A DNA stretch of 64,000 bases from NCBI RefSeq assembly GCF_002078875.1, contig NC_034424.1:2308092-2372091 (forward strand). The letters are read 5' to 3'. A program made the position numbers and the translations under genes. Shown one piece after another: positions 33,201 to 44,770 of the stretch; position 1 is the stretch's first letter, and each line of letters opens with the position of its first letter. Origin of the DNA: Numida meleagris. Lineage: Eukaryota; Chordata; Aves; Galliformes; Numididae. The notes under the pieces are model-generated. The model worked only from the letters and a program-made list of their open reading frames with translations. It was not told the origin of the DNA and did no database searches.

Positions 33201-34176
33201 TTACAAGAGTGAACAGAACTTATTGTTGCATCCTTGAATGGCTTTTTGCTGTGTTCCGATCAGCTGTGCTGATAGCAGCAGGGTTGGACTTCCACTAAGT
33301 TAGAGACAGATATTTCCACTCTGTGGGATGCTCGGTCTGGACGAAGCGGGGAGGTCAATGTCATGCGAGCTGAAAATCTGCTCACTTACAATCTGATGAA
33401 TGTGGGTTTAAAAAGACCTACCAGGAGAATGACTCAAACAATGTCAAGGGTTCCCTGGTTTTGATGAGATGGGCTAAATGTCGCTGGTTATACTGTGCCT
33501 GAGGTATGATTAATTACGTGGAGTGCTCTGTACAACAGGAAGGGAGAGGCTGTGTAGTCTGCTGACTGCAAATATTGTACTGTTGACCAGGGAATGTTTA
33601 CTTTTGAGTTTTCTGCATGTAGCTTGTCTGATTCCTTGATGCCATCTGTGAGAAATGAAGGACAATTTGATGGTTAAGAAGGTTTTTCTCCTTGCATCAC
33701 AGAAGGCAAAGGCTCTTTTGGTGAGCTCCCTTAGGCACCACGTGGGTAATACGGTGCTATGAACTGTTCTGGAAGGGCCTTTGGAGAGTAGTTTCAGCTT
33801 CTCCTCACCAAGAAAACATCTGTGCTTGTTTTCTGTGCTCCTAAGGAAGAGATATTGGCTTTTGGGGTTTGTCAAGTTTCCATGTGTACATTTGCTTTCA
33901 TTTCCTTCTTCTTTGTTCTAGGACAAAGTTATTTATATTTTGCAATATTCCTGATGTAATAAACTTTCCTGCAGCAGATCAAAGCTGTGTGCCCTCATTT
34001 ATCTTCCTGGGAGGTTTTGCACTGCTCTTTCACGATGGCCATCAGCTTTGGGAAGCGTGAATTCTGTGATCTTCTGCTTCACCTCAGGTTCAGTGCTTCT
34101 TGCCTTTTTGGTTTCTTAGGCTGTGAACAACTCACTAGCAGCCACCAGGCCTTGTAAATGAGGCTAAAACTAAACT

Positions 34177-34191
34177 AAAAAAAAAAAAAAA
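34177..34191 (+). repeat. (A)15 run
   Basis: An uninterrupted run of 15 adenines. Confidence 0.9.
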
Positions 34192-36507
34192 GGATTACTA
34201 TTTTTCTTATCTTTGTACCCTGTTAATACAATATCCTGCTCCATTTCATTGATGAGATAAGCTAACGATGAGAGTAAATCCCCAGACATCCCAGGTTTCC
34301 CCTAAGGACTCTCTTCCTGCAGCAGCGTTTCCACAGAAACATCTCACAGCAGCAAACCAAGCTAAAAAAAGGCAGGCAGGAGTGACAGAGTCCTCTGCAA
34401 GCCAAGAGCAGCTGGGTTTGGTAACCAGCATGAGCTGAGGGAATTATTTATGGCTGCGTACAGGCTTCAGTGCACGGAGCAACTTTGTCTTGCAAGCTTC
34501 TACCGGAGGCAGGGAGAGAAGAAGGCAGAGTTTGGTTGTGAGACCAGGTGCTCCCTGCGGGTCAGAGGGCTGCTCTGTGGCTGGAGATGGCATGTGCTAA
34601 AGGCCGGAGAGCGCGTTAGTGCTGATGTTCAAAGAGTGGGGAAAAGCAGTCTCTATTTTCCAACCCGGGTCAGCAGTTTGCTGAGGTTGGACTCGACCCA
34701 AACGTCAGCTTGGTGCATGTTTTGCTAATGCTTGCCTGACTGTGTTAATCAAAATGTAACCTGTGTCTCCCATCAGTTAATGGAGGTTGCTGTTGTTGGC
34801 TGGCATACCGATGCAAAATAAGCAGAAAGAGAAAACAGAGCTGGTTTTGCGAGTCCATTCACCAGGGCATTTCTCCTGTGCCTCGTCAAAGGGTTCTCCA
34901 TGTTTCATTTTCCTTCTTGATGACCTAAAACACATCTGGGGAGAAACTTCCTTGTAAAATCCTGAAGCATTTTTAATGTCGTTGTTGTTGTTTGCTGCTC
35001 TGTTTCCCATTTATGCATTTCTCATTCCATTGCTATGTTCAGTGCTCTCCGCTCCGAGCTTCTTCCTCTAACAAACCACATGAGTCATCCTCTGGCTTCT
35101 TGTCAGCGGCACAAGGATGCGTAGAGCTAACAAATATGTACTCCACAGGGCAATGCTGTTTTCTTCAAGGTTTGTCCATTGTGGTTCAGTAACAAATGGG
35201 CGGGGTGGTACGAAGCACTGAGACCCTTTTACTGCATTAAAGCCCTTATCATTCCACGTACGCTTTCTTCCTCTGTGGCACGTTAAGTGTTTCTGCTCAG
35301 TGGCTTGAAAAAGTTTGTTTGAAAGAAAGCCATTCCGTAGGGTTCAGGACCCAGATTTGAAATTTAGATCAAATAACATTTGAATAAAACATTTGTAACC
35401 GGAGCAATAATTTCGTCGTGATATCAGGGCGCTGGATGTGGTTTTTTATCACGGGAATATGACGATTTAGGGCAAAAATTCTGGTTTTACGATAAGGAAT
35501 TCAAATGAAAAATATCTGCGAGGGGAGACATTTTTAAACGACAACGTTGAGAACGAAATATTTCTTTAGAAATTACAGAGGTCTTCATTTCATTATTATC
35601 ATTATTTTCACAGACAAAAGTTCTTGGGTGCCTTTATTCAGTGAACTTTAATATTTTCACTTTTCAGCCTCCTTGAGGGTAGAAACTGCAAATGTCAGAA
35701 GTTGCCCTGGGATGGAAGTTCTGGTTTCGAGTGCTACAGATGGAGATTTCAGGGCCACTTGTCACCCTGTGTTCCCATCATTAAACTCAATCAGAAAAAA
35801 CTGCCGTCTATAGGAACGTAGCCTGCCCTTCTCTCCTCGATGTAATAGTTCTGTACATCTCAAGGTTACTTGTTTCAAAGCTGAGGGCTTTTACCGGAGG
35901 AGTAAAAACAGAAAGGAGTATTTGTTTCAGATTTCTTTTCCCCTGTGTTTTTAGTCAGGCTCGAAAAAGGGCAAGGAAACCCATTGCTATGGACCTACTA
36001 CATGAGAAGCCCCCTCAGATTTTCCTTTGGGGATAAGATGTGGGATCCCGGTGCTCCACCACCAGCACAGTCAGGTTTCTGGTACCTATGGGTGACCATC
36101 ATGTTGTCCCAAAACTCAGGCTCTGAAATGTCAGGTTTGAGCTAAAACCACCCCTGGGCACGTTGGGGAGATTCAGAGGTGACTTCCCCAGAGGAGATGC
36201 TGGATTTTGCAGCATTTGCCAGCACCTCCTGCCAGCAGAGATGGGGAAACCAGAGCATGGGATGCTCATGCGGTGCTCAGGGGCTCACAGGTGAGCACAG
36301 ACCTTGGGTTTTCCAGGGCCCCTTGTGTTTTGGTTGATGGGAAATCGTGAGGTTGGGGCTGTACACTTGTTCTGCAAATTGGTCACAGGAGAACAGGTCC
36401 TTAATTTTGCTGAAGATAGATAGTTTGGGGAAGGACGAGTCATGGGGTCCTGGATGAGAATCCCTGCTTATCCCAGTGCTCAGCCCCTGGGGATCCTACA
36501 GGGAGGT

Positions 36508-36555
36508 TGTCTGTCTGTCTGCCTGTCCGTGCCTGTCTGTCCATCTATTTGTCTG
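36508..36555 (+). repeat. Degenerate (GTCT)n repeat
   Basis: Alternating GTCT/GCCT/GTCC units over about 48 bases. Confidence 0.75.
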
Positions 36556-37289
36556 AACACAGGAGACAGCCAACGTCCCCAAACTGTCACGTCCTTGTTT
36601 TTGTGACTTTACTCAGCTTTGTTTATTTAGTGGGAGCCACCCCACCATCAGTCACAGCAGCTGGCAGCCTGCTCTGATATGATGTGCTCAGCCTGCTCTG
36701 ATGCAGCTCTGGTCAAAGCCAGACCTTTGGCCCAACCTCCCGAACTCCCAAAGGAACAACCTCCGTGCTGCGTTGGATGTGTGCGGGATTTATGACTGCT
36801 GGACATTATTCAGGAAGTTTTTGTTTTCCGAGAGATTAGTCAAGCAAAAGATTATCTCTGTGGGAAAAATTTGTTGAATGGCCAATTACAAAGCTTCCTG
36901 TAAAAAGATTTACTTGGTAAATTCAGAGGGGCTTCATAGAAGTCTGTGTAAGAGCTCACACACAGCTCGCTGGGGATGGGAGGTGAGTGCCCTGCCACAA
37001 CTCCTCTGTGGTGATTTTTGGGTGGCTTTCTGGCTGATGATTCTCCAGAGTAAGCCCATAAATTGCAGCTGCTAATTAGAAGCTCTCACTCTGTACAGGT
37101 GGTAATAAGTCCAGGAACAAATGTGGATGACAGTAGACAAGAACTGGATCAATAACTTTAATTCTAGAGCAGAGACGGTCCACATTAATTCACAGTAAAA
37201 CCCTCTGGACTGGGAATTTAGTGGCTAGAAAATATTGCCTTTGAAAACTCATCTGTTTTATTTTTTTTTAATCTAATGTCATGTTCCTA

Positions 37290-37800
37290 GCAGGGGATGG
37301 ATGGATTCCTTAGAGACAAATGTGGTCAGCCTTAGCTTTGTTATCCCATTGAGATGGCAACAAATGGGCATGAGCATGGGGAGACACACTGCAGGGCAGG
37401 AGGAGAGATGCCAGCAGGACACAATGGATGAGGGCACACCACACTGAGCATCATGCTCTTCAGCCCCATCCCCATTGAGTTTGGTCATGGGTCCTTTCAT
37501 CTGTTGCAGCAGAGATGGGGAACTTTTGCTTTGCTGCTTGCTAAGGACCCTGATGGACTCAATCAGCATGCACCCTTCTAGCCTGCACTAACTCCTGCCA
37601 GCTATGTGGTTGTGGATCTTCTGCAGTTTCCCTGAGTGCAGTATATTCCCTGTGGTAGTGAGTTTCTTGCAGACACTTCCAAGGGTATCTGGTCCAAGGC
37701 CCATGTACACTGCAGAGCCAGCCTGCCCCAGGACCATCCTGGAGATTGTGTCCTCTGGCCTCTTTGTGATTTGAGCTCTGGTCAGTAAGTCCTGGCATCC
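37290..37800 (-). other. Unassigned block beside a CR1 copy
   Basis: On the minus strand two adjoining segments read open in different frames (96 codons at 37569-37279 and 79 codons at 37798-37559). The composition is more coding-like than the surroundings, but no family is recognised. It could be a decayed retrocopy, an unfamiliar repeat, or chance. Confidence 0.2.
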
Positions 37801-37879
37801 CTCCCCATTACCTGAGGGGTAACGACAATGGGAACTTCATGGCCCAAGCTCCGAAGTAAGAAAGAACATCCCAGAAAAA

Positions 37880-38360
37880 CACAGAATCATAGAATGGTTT
37901 GGGTTGGAAGGGACCTTACAGCCCCCCCAGCCCCACTCCTGCCCTAGGCTGGCTGCCCCCCCAGCTCAGACTGCCCAGGGCCTATCCATGGCCTTGGGCA
38001 CCTCCAGGAATGGGCACCCACAGCTCTGGGCAGCAGTGCCAGGGCCTCACCACCCTCTGAGTGAAACATTTCTCCCTAACATCTAATCTAAATCTCCCCT
38101 CTTCTAGTCTAAAACCATTCTCTCTTGCTCCATCACTGTCTGCCCCTGTAAAAAGTCACTCTCCCTCTTGCTTATAAGCTCCCTTTAAGTACTAGAAGGC
38201 TGCAGCGATGACTCCCCAGAGCCTTCTCTTCTTTCCTATGTTGGGGCCCCAGGTCTGGGTGCAGCACTGCAGGTGGGGCCTCGTGAGGGCAGAGCAGAGG
38301 GGGACAATCCTTTCCCTGCCCTGTGCCAACTCTCCATTGATGCAGCCCAGGATACACCAT
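37880..38360 (-). repeat. CR1 fragment, longer copy
   Basis: Reverse orientation: ATCATAGAATGGTTTGGGTTGG, AAGGGACCTTACAG, GGGCACCTCCAGGAATGGGC, TCCCTAACATCTAATCTAAATC, TAGAAGGCTGCAGCGATG and GATGCAGCCCAGGATACACC. This is the 3' UTR plus the end of the ORF2 region of CR1, about 480 bases. A T9 run at 38382 follows. Confidence 0.92.
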
Positions 38361-38932
38361 GGGGAACACAGGAACAACCTGTTTTTTTTTCACCCGAAGA
38401 GGGAAGCCCTTCCACTGTATTTCCACTCTGTATCTCCACATACACTTCCATTGTGAATGGCTGACTGTTAGTGACCCAGGAGGCTCAGCATGGCCAGTTC
38501 CATGGCAACTCTCATTGTCTCCCAGCCAGCAGCCCTTGCACCAGGTGCCAGGGATGAGAAGAGGTGAGAACTGGGGACCCTGGAGGACCTCTGTGATTCT
38601 CGTTTCTTCCCCACACACAGATTTCCTGTGTGACTGTAGATGAGACATTTAGTATTTCCACAGTTCCCCATTTGAAAAAGTGGGTTTTCCCTACCTCATA
38701 GATAGGGAATAGTAGAAGGATAAATACACTAATGAGCCTTGGATGCCCTCTTGATGTAGGCCGACTGAGTTCTCTTAAGTCAGTGTCTTCTCTGAGTAAA
38801 AAAAACACAAAACATCCTGATTTTCTGGGAAGACATCAGTTATTACAGTGAAAACGAGTAATACTTTGGATGACTGCATCACAGTTTGGAAGTCATTTTT
38901 GATAACTCATTCTGTTTGGTATTTATAGGATA

Positions 38933-38952
38933 TATAGTTTGGCCAAACTATA
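38933..38952. repeat. 20-base perfect palindrome
   Basis: TATAGTTTGGCCAAACTATA is self-complementary; its left half (TATAGTTTGGC) is repeated directly after it. Confidence 0.9.
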
Positions 38953-39338
38953 GTTTGGCTGCATTAGAGTTTTCTGCTTTAGGTCTTTGAATACACCAGG
39001 GAAAGGCTGTAAAGATAGAGGAAAGAGAAAGTAAGTTACATGTAATACATTCTCCAATGTACACAATGAAAATTCTTGTTGAGAATATTCTTGACAGCTC
39101 ACTTATCAAGGGGAGCTGTGGATGGAATCAGGGGATCACTTGCAAAGGGGATGCACAAGTCTAATGACAGGTTCCTCTTCACCCCATCCAAATCCAAGCC
39201 AGGCCCATGGGAGAGGGATCCCAGACATCTCAGAAGGATATGGAGAGTACTGGGGCAGTCCCTGAGGGTTTTGGTTTGTTGACTGCTGTATTTTCCTGAA
39301 GAGTAAAAGGGAGTATAGAGAGACAAAGACAGAGAATG

Positions 39339-39363
39339 TTGGGTTGGGTTGGGTTGGGTTGGG
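39339..39363 (+). repeat. (TTGGG)5 simple repeat
   Basis: Five tandem TTGGG units followed by TTGAG. It resembles but is not the telomere hexamer TTAGGG, and meets the G-quadruplex rule. Confidence 0.9.
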
Positions 39364-42204
39364 TTGAGTAGAGGAAGTACTTGCTGTTCCAGTGAGCTGA
39401 AGGAGAGGCACTGATTTTGATCAAGGTGTTAATGAAGGCCAACTGACCCCTTAAGCCCCACCTTGCTCTGTTCCTGTAGCTGTGTGGGAGGAAGATGAAA
39501 GTGTGAGTGGTAAAGGAGGGGGTTGTGATGTGCTGCATGCAGGGCAGGAGGGGCTCTGCGGAGGCTGCTGTGGGGTGTATTGGGGCTCAGGTTTCTGGAT
39601 GTGCTGATCACTGAAGGTATAGAGGGAATGTGAGGCATAATGTGTTATCTGGGAAGGCTGCAGGGAGAAGCTGAGGGAGATCAGCTGATTGTGATATTTA
39701 TTAATTTATATTTAGCTACTTAGTCAATTCTGTAAAGTACTCCTTTAAGGGCGTGAGTGGAAAACACTTCAATAATGCAATAGCTCAGGCTAATGCTTCT
39801 CTGATGCTTCCTGTTGCACGTGATTGAGTTGAGCCTTCGCTTCCTCAACCAAAGGCTTTCTCTGCTCCCTATCCACGGAAAGAATCAACAATGGTGACTA
39901 CAGGGAGAGCAAGGAGATGACATTCTGCTGTCTGAGCCTGCTGACATGACTTCTGAAATTCCTTGTGAATCCCTGCTATGTGAGAAGTCTGTGCTGTGGA
40001 AGAGAGCAGCCTTAATCCTTGGAGCACAGCTTTCAGAGAACTGCAGGGTGGGCTCCTGGCTCCGTGACTGCGTGACTTATAGGGAACAGGGAAAGAAGAG
40101 GGAAATACTACGTATTTGCTGAAGAGCCAGATGGGAAAGACTAAAAAAGGGAAAACACTAGCTAGCCAGCAATATCCTAGCTGACCTTTATTTTCTTCCT
40201 GTCTTCCAGATCAGAGGCTAATGCCATGTAAAGATGCGGAGAGGAGGGCAGGATGAAAAGATTTATTTTCTCAGTGGTTTTTCTTATCAGAGACTGGAAG
40301 CTGCGTGGGACTGTCATCTAACCCTGACCTCTCTGGGCCCTGGTAGGGAGCTCACTCATCACTGGAGGATGGTCTCATGTGGCAATGTGATGCAGCGTGC
40401 AGAGCAGACTCTGGGTTATCAGCACCCATGCTAATTCCTGTGGCTCCAGAACTGGTCTGGAAGCAAAGAAGGGCCACAGGTCAGACGCTGTATCCAGATG
40501 GGAGGGAGACTTCTGATGAGTGGCTTCTGATGAGGTTTCTTTAACGTGACACAGGTTGCTGTATGACAAACAACAGGAAACATGAATGTTGTCACATATT
40601 TGTAATATTCCAAAGCCTCAGCCAAGAAGGAGAGACTGATCTCACACATCCTGTGCTCCAGGTGAGCGGTACTGCCCCAGCTCAAGGGCTTTTCTCATCC
40701 TCAGGTTGAAACTGATGGCAGTGCCCTGACACAGCGGGCAGGGAGCGTGAGGAGTCTGCCACAGGAGATGGGAACGGAGGGAACAAATCATCCCGACTTG
40801 TTTACAAAGCAACGAATCCATTCATGGACTTCTTAGTCCTGAGTTTATTCCTAAAAGTCATAGGTATGGAAGCACTTTGTCAGAGCACTACAGCAATGAA
40901 TGTGGATGGAGGAGGATGGGAAGGCAATACAGCAACGCTGTCTGAGCGCAGGTGGAAGCAGCACGGGCTGCCTGGCTGCAGGGCTCCGGCTGCACTGAGG
41001 GCACAGCCAGCTCACATATGCTCACAGCATGTGTGCCTTCCTTGGGGATTTTTCAGCAAGGGCAGGGCAGGTGCTGCTGCAGCAGGGCAGTCAGCCTTGT
41101 CACTTAGGAAATTCACCCCGTGACAGTACGAGACATGAAAATTCCTTGTGGCAGCTGTGCCAGCAAGCCTCTCTACCCAAAATTGCTGTAAAAACTGTGT
41201 TTTTCCTCAGCTTCCTCCTGAGAACTTTCTGCAAGAATCAGCTGAAACTACTTTAAGGAGCTGTGTTGTCATTGCTACATCCACAGCCTTAAAGCACGAT
41301 CCCAGCGGTGCCCCGCTGAAGCAAGAAAGCAATTCCACAGAAAACTATGCTTGCCAAAAGAAATGATTTGTTCAAAGCACTTGGCTTCGAATAGATGCAT
41401 AAATGCTTTCCTGAAATTTGGATTGTAATTGAGGAGCAATATGCTCGACAGAACATGCCTAATGAATAAGCATCAAAATTTACGACTGTAGAGAGGTAGC
41501 AGCAATGCGTTATGCAAGAGATCAGCCCGACATTTTTAGTCAAAGAGAGAACTGCCTGCCATTTGTGAGTGTCAATCCCACCTCTTCTTTTAACGCCCTT
41601 CACTAAAGAGGTTTAAAGGGATAGCCTCCAAAGGTAAACTAATGAGATGTCACCACACGTAAGGTTGTGGTAGCAGAGCAGAACTGTGCAGTTTCAGTGG
41701 ACCTAGAGGTCTATACAAACATGGGAGTTTTCTGAATGCTGTAATGACTTTTCTACCTACTCGCCAGATAATTCAGTAGCAAAGAGGAACAGGTCCACTG
41801 CTACAGCAAAAAAATTTTTCATATCTCCTTGTTTTCGTTCTAGAGATTCCCCTGATTTACATGAAGAAAAGGAAGTGGGGTATCTGCAAAAAGTGAAGTC
41901 ATCTTGCTGAAGGGTTAGGGCAGGAGCAGCCCTTGCTGCCAGCCATATATGTGGAAGGATACCATTTTTCATTCTTTGTTTTTAGGAACTGACAAGAGAA
42001 AGGAAGTGTAGTGAGCAAATAGCTATTTTGAGTGATAATCATGCTCTAGCAGCTGCTTGCTTGGTTACGTCTTAATAGATCTCTTCCACTTTGGTCTCTA
42101 CATGCACAGTTGTGCCTCTGTATCCTTCCTGCGGAGACCAACTTGAAGCTTGGGGATTTTTGTATGCGAGCTGTAAATACATTCACATCTTCACATGACA
42201 GTTG

Positions 42205-42243
42205 CACTGATATATGTAGTTGCACTGATATGTAGTTGCACTA
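42205..42243 (+). repeat. Short tandem duplication
   Basis: GTTGCACTGATAT-TGTA units repeated about two and a half times immediately before a CR1 fragment. Confidence 0.75.
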
Positions 42244-42410
42244 CAGAATCATTCAGGTTGGAAAGACCACTAACGTCATCCAGTCCAACCATCAACCCAT
42301 GCCTACAACTGCCATAGACCATGTCACCCAGTGCAGCACCTCCCATCTTCGTAACACCTCCAAGGACGATGACCCCACCACCTCCTGGGCAGCCTGTGCC
42401 AACATCAGAT
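42244..42410 (-). repeat. CR1 3' fragment
   Basis: AGAATCATTCAGGTTGG, AAAGACCACTAACGTCATCC, AGTCCAACCATCAACCCATG and CACCTCCAAGGACGATGACC in reverse orientation. It is the last CR1 before the CR1-free stretch assigned to the TNFSF15 3' UTR. Confidence 0.88.
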
Positions 42411-42571
42411 CCCATCCAACCCCTGCAAATCTGCGAAAAATACAGCGCACTTAACCACACTGCCACGAGGGAACAAACTTCTGCCCTTTGCAGTTGTACA
42501 TGTGAGCACTTGGTGGATGCTTGTTAGAGTACAGAATGAGTCAGGAATCAAGGCAAATCAAATAAAGTGCT

Positions 42572-42577
42572 TTTATT
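42572..42577 (-). terminator. Distal candidate poly(A) signal of TNFSF15
   Basis: TTTATT on the plus strand reads AATAAA on the minus strand and is followed downstream by a T/GT-rich stretch. Within the same 17 bases the plus strand also has AATAAA (42561-42566) followed by T10, so the site could serve both strands. Confidence 0.4.
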
Positions 42578-44429
42578 TTTTTTTTGCTGTAAGACATGAA
42601 GTGATTTAAACAAAAGAACTATGGATAAACTTCATCATCAGAAGCTATCAGAGCCATCTGCTAAAAGAAAAAGCTGCTGAGAATAATAGGTCTCAAGTTT
42701 GCACCATGATCTTTACGGTCTCTTACATAAAATTGACATATATATGCACAGTGCCAATAAATACACAAAAAAGATTTCCAGTGCCTTTTTGACGTTTTAA
42801 TATAAAACTCTACAATCAGTGGAAGAACACAGCTTGATTTGTGCAACAATGAGAGAATCTGGAAGCAGGTTTAGTTCATAATTCTGAAAAGAATCCCACC
42901 CAAACATTCTGGAGTTAGGGCACTTAATAATGTTGGATATAAGCTGGTGCTTCTACTACTTCTATGGCAAAACAAACTTGGAACTACTATTGTTGACAAA
43001 CTTGGCTCCCACTTTAGCACTTTTGAAGAGATTCTTATCTGTCTTTGGCATCAGTGGAGCCCTAATTTCCTTTGAGAACTCAGCAGCTGAGTGCACTAGA
43101 AAACACGGCCCTTATTCAGCTGCTTGCTGATGAGCTGAAAATTTATAGCCCATGCTGTTCCTGTGTGTGCAGATCGCTTCCACTTTGTCTTTGTGCTCCA
43201 TCCTGCAAGATGCTGAAGGGACAAAGTCTCCAAACCCTGCTGGAGTGAACTCAGTGCTCTCCCCAAAAGCTGGAGGCACTGTGAGACTGAACGTGTCCCC
43301 AGCCTGGACAAAGGGTCTTTGTGCAAGAACAAAGCTGGCAAGCAATAGATCCAGCTGTGGTTGGGCATCTCGGGAAGTTGAACTACCATGGGTAACGTCC
43401 TGCTCTCCAGGAAGAACTTAATGGTGTAACAAATTCATCACTTGAAGGTAAGGTTCTTCCTTCCGCCAAGATACGTGTCCATACACATCGCTGCCCTATG
43501 GAGATTCTGCTCAGGCAGCAAGGATGTGGGCAGCTTCGCCCAGACTCCTTGGAAAGTGAATGCAGTGCTCTGTGTCTGTTGGAGACAGCTGCCCTTCGCT
43601 GTTAACAAATGTCTTAATAGTAATAATTAATAATTAATAATAAAATATTTTCTATTCTTTTAACTTGAGGTAACTATTGAATTAAAAAAAAAAAAAGGGA
43701 AATAAAAAACGCACCTTCTTTGGTGTGGATGTTTTACAGGAGAAAGTCTGATGCCTACTGTTTAATTAACTTTTGGCTGATCTGTTGAAGCTGTCACCCA
43801 CAGCCTAGCCAAACATCTCAGGCATGTGAGAGTGGGTGAAAGCCAGGGTAAGCATGACTAAACGTGCTTCCTCCCACTGAGTTTGCAGGTGAAAACCTGA
43901 CTTAAGGCAGAGCTTAACCAGAAACCTCTTCTAAAACAATTTACAAATGGTACTCTGAGTTCAAGCCAGGGAAATATCAACAATAGTGCCAGCATGAAAT
44001 AGTATGCCAGCTGGGAGAATGTTTCTGGGTTCTGCTGTTGGAAAGCAATTGGACACACAGTTTCCAAGCTGCCGAGGTGCTCTCGTGTACAGGCAGGGAA
44101 ATATGGCTTTTCAGCCAGGTGATGCTATTCAAAGGTGGCTGGAATAATGTTCTTATCTTCCCTGTGTGCTCAGCAGGGCATTGCTCAACCTTCACATTTT
44201 GTCTTTTGAAATGGGAGTCCTACACAGCCCACGGCAAAGAGAAAAGGCCGTGTCTGAGTTGGCTCTGGTGGGGGATCACTCACTGTGCGTGCCTAGAAGT
44301 GATGATGATTGATTCGCGACAGCGGAGGTTTCTCTGGTTGTGTGAGCTGATCGCTCTCGTGTGTGATTTCGTTAGTGTTTTTGGATGGAGACCAGGATCA
44401 GAAGCTCTTAAATTAGTTAAGTTGTTTTC

Positions 44430-44435
44430 TTTATT
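44430..44435 (-). terminator. Alternative poly(A) signal of TNFSF15
   Basis: On the minus strand AATAAAG lies 4.0 kb after the stop codon. The sequence after it is not clearly GT-rich, so use is uncertain. Confidence 0.3.
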
Positions 44436-44740
44436 ATCATAACACTTGGAAACAAAATACTCAGTCAGTTGTACTGTTAAAAGGCTCACATCGGTACTGA
44501 AGCACAAAACCATATACAATCAGTTACATGAAAATACATTACAATAGCAAAATGCTATACTGGCGTTTAATACCCAGATCTGGGCAAAAATTCTTGACAC
44601 TGTCTGATTCTTCTAAAGAATGAATTTTCTCCTCATTTCCCGTCTGAAATGATGGGCCACCCGAGAGATTAATAAAAACAAAACACAGCGTGGTCAGTTG
44701 GATCATGTAGAGTTGAAAAACAACATTCTTGCAAAATACA

Positions 44741-44770
44741 TTTTTTTTTTTTTTTTATGTGTGTGTGTGT
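44741..44770 (+). repeat. (T)16 followed by (TG)n
   Basis: Sixteen thymines, an A, then about six TG units. It lies within the probable TNFSF15 3' UTR. Confidence 0.9.

Larger units (their letters stand above)
30256..37290. other. Intergenic DNA
   Basis: About 7 kb without a recognisable gene and with almost no CR1; a bare tail-like ATTCTATGATTCTA at 32877 is the only trace. It holds an A15 run (34177-34191), a degenerate GTCT repeat (36508-36555), and an AT-rich stretch at 35390-35640 that keeps many CpGs. The scarcity of repeats suggests regulatory content. Confidence 0.45.
38361..42243. other. Intergenic DNA
   Basis: No gene was recognised. It contains a 20-base perfect palindrome (38933-38952) and a (TTGGG)5 repeat (39339-39363). 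Confidence 0.55.

Noticed and set aside
38172..38648. 158-codon minus-strand open frame
   Set aside because: Much of it (38172-38360) is the body of a 5'-truncated CR1; no intact reverse transcriptase motifs are present.
43112..43345. Minus-strand open frame with a protein-like look downstream of TNFSF15
   Set aside because: It lies in the likely 3' UTR, has no TNF or other family match, and overlaps a second frame of equal length.
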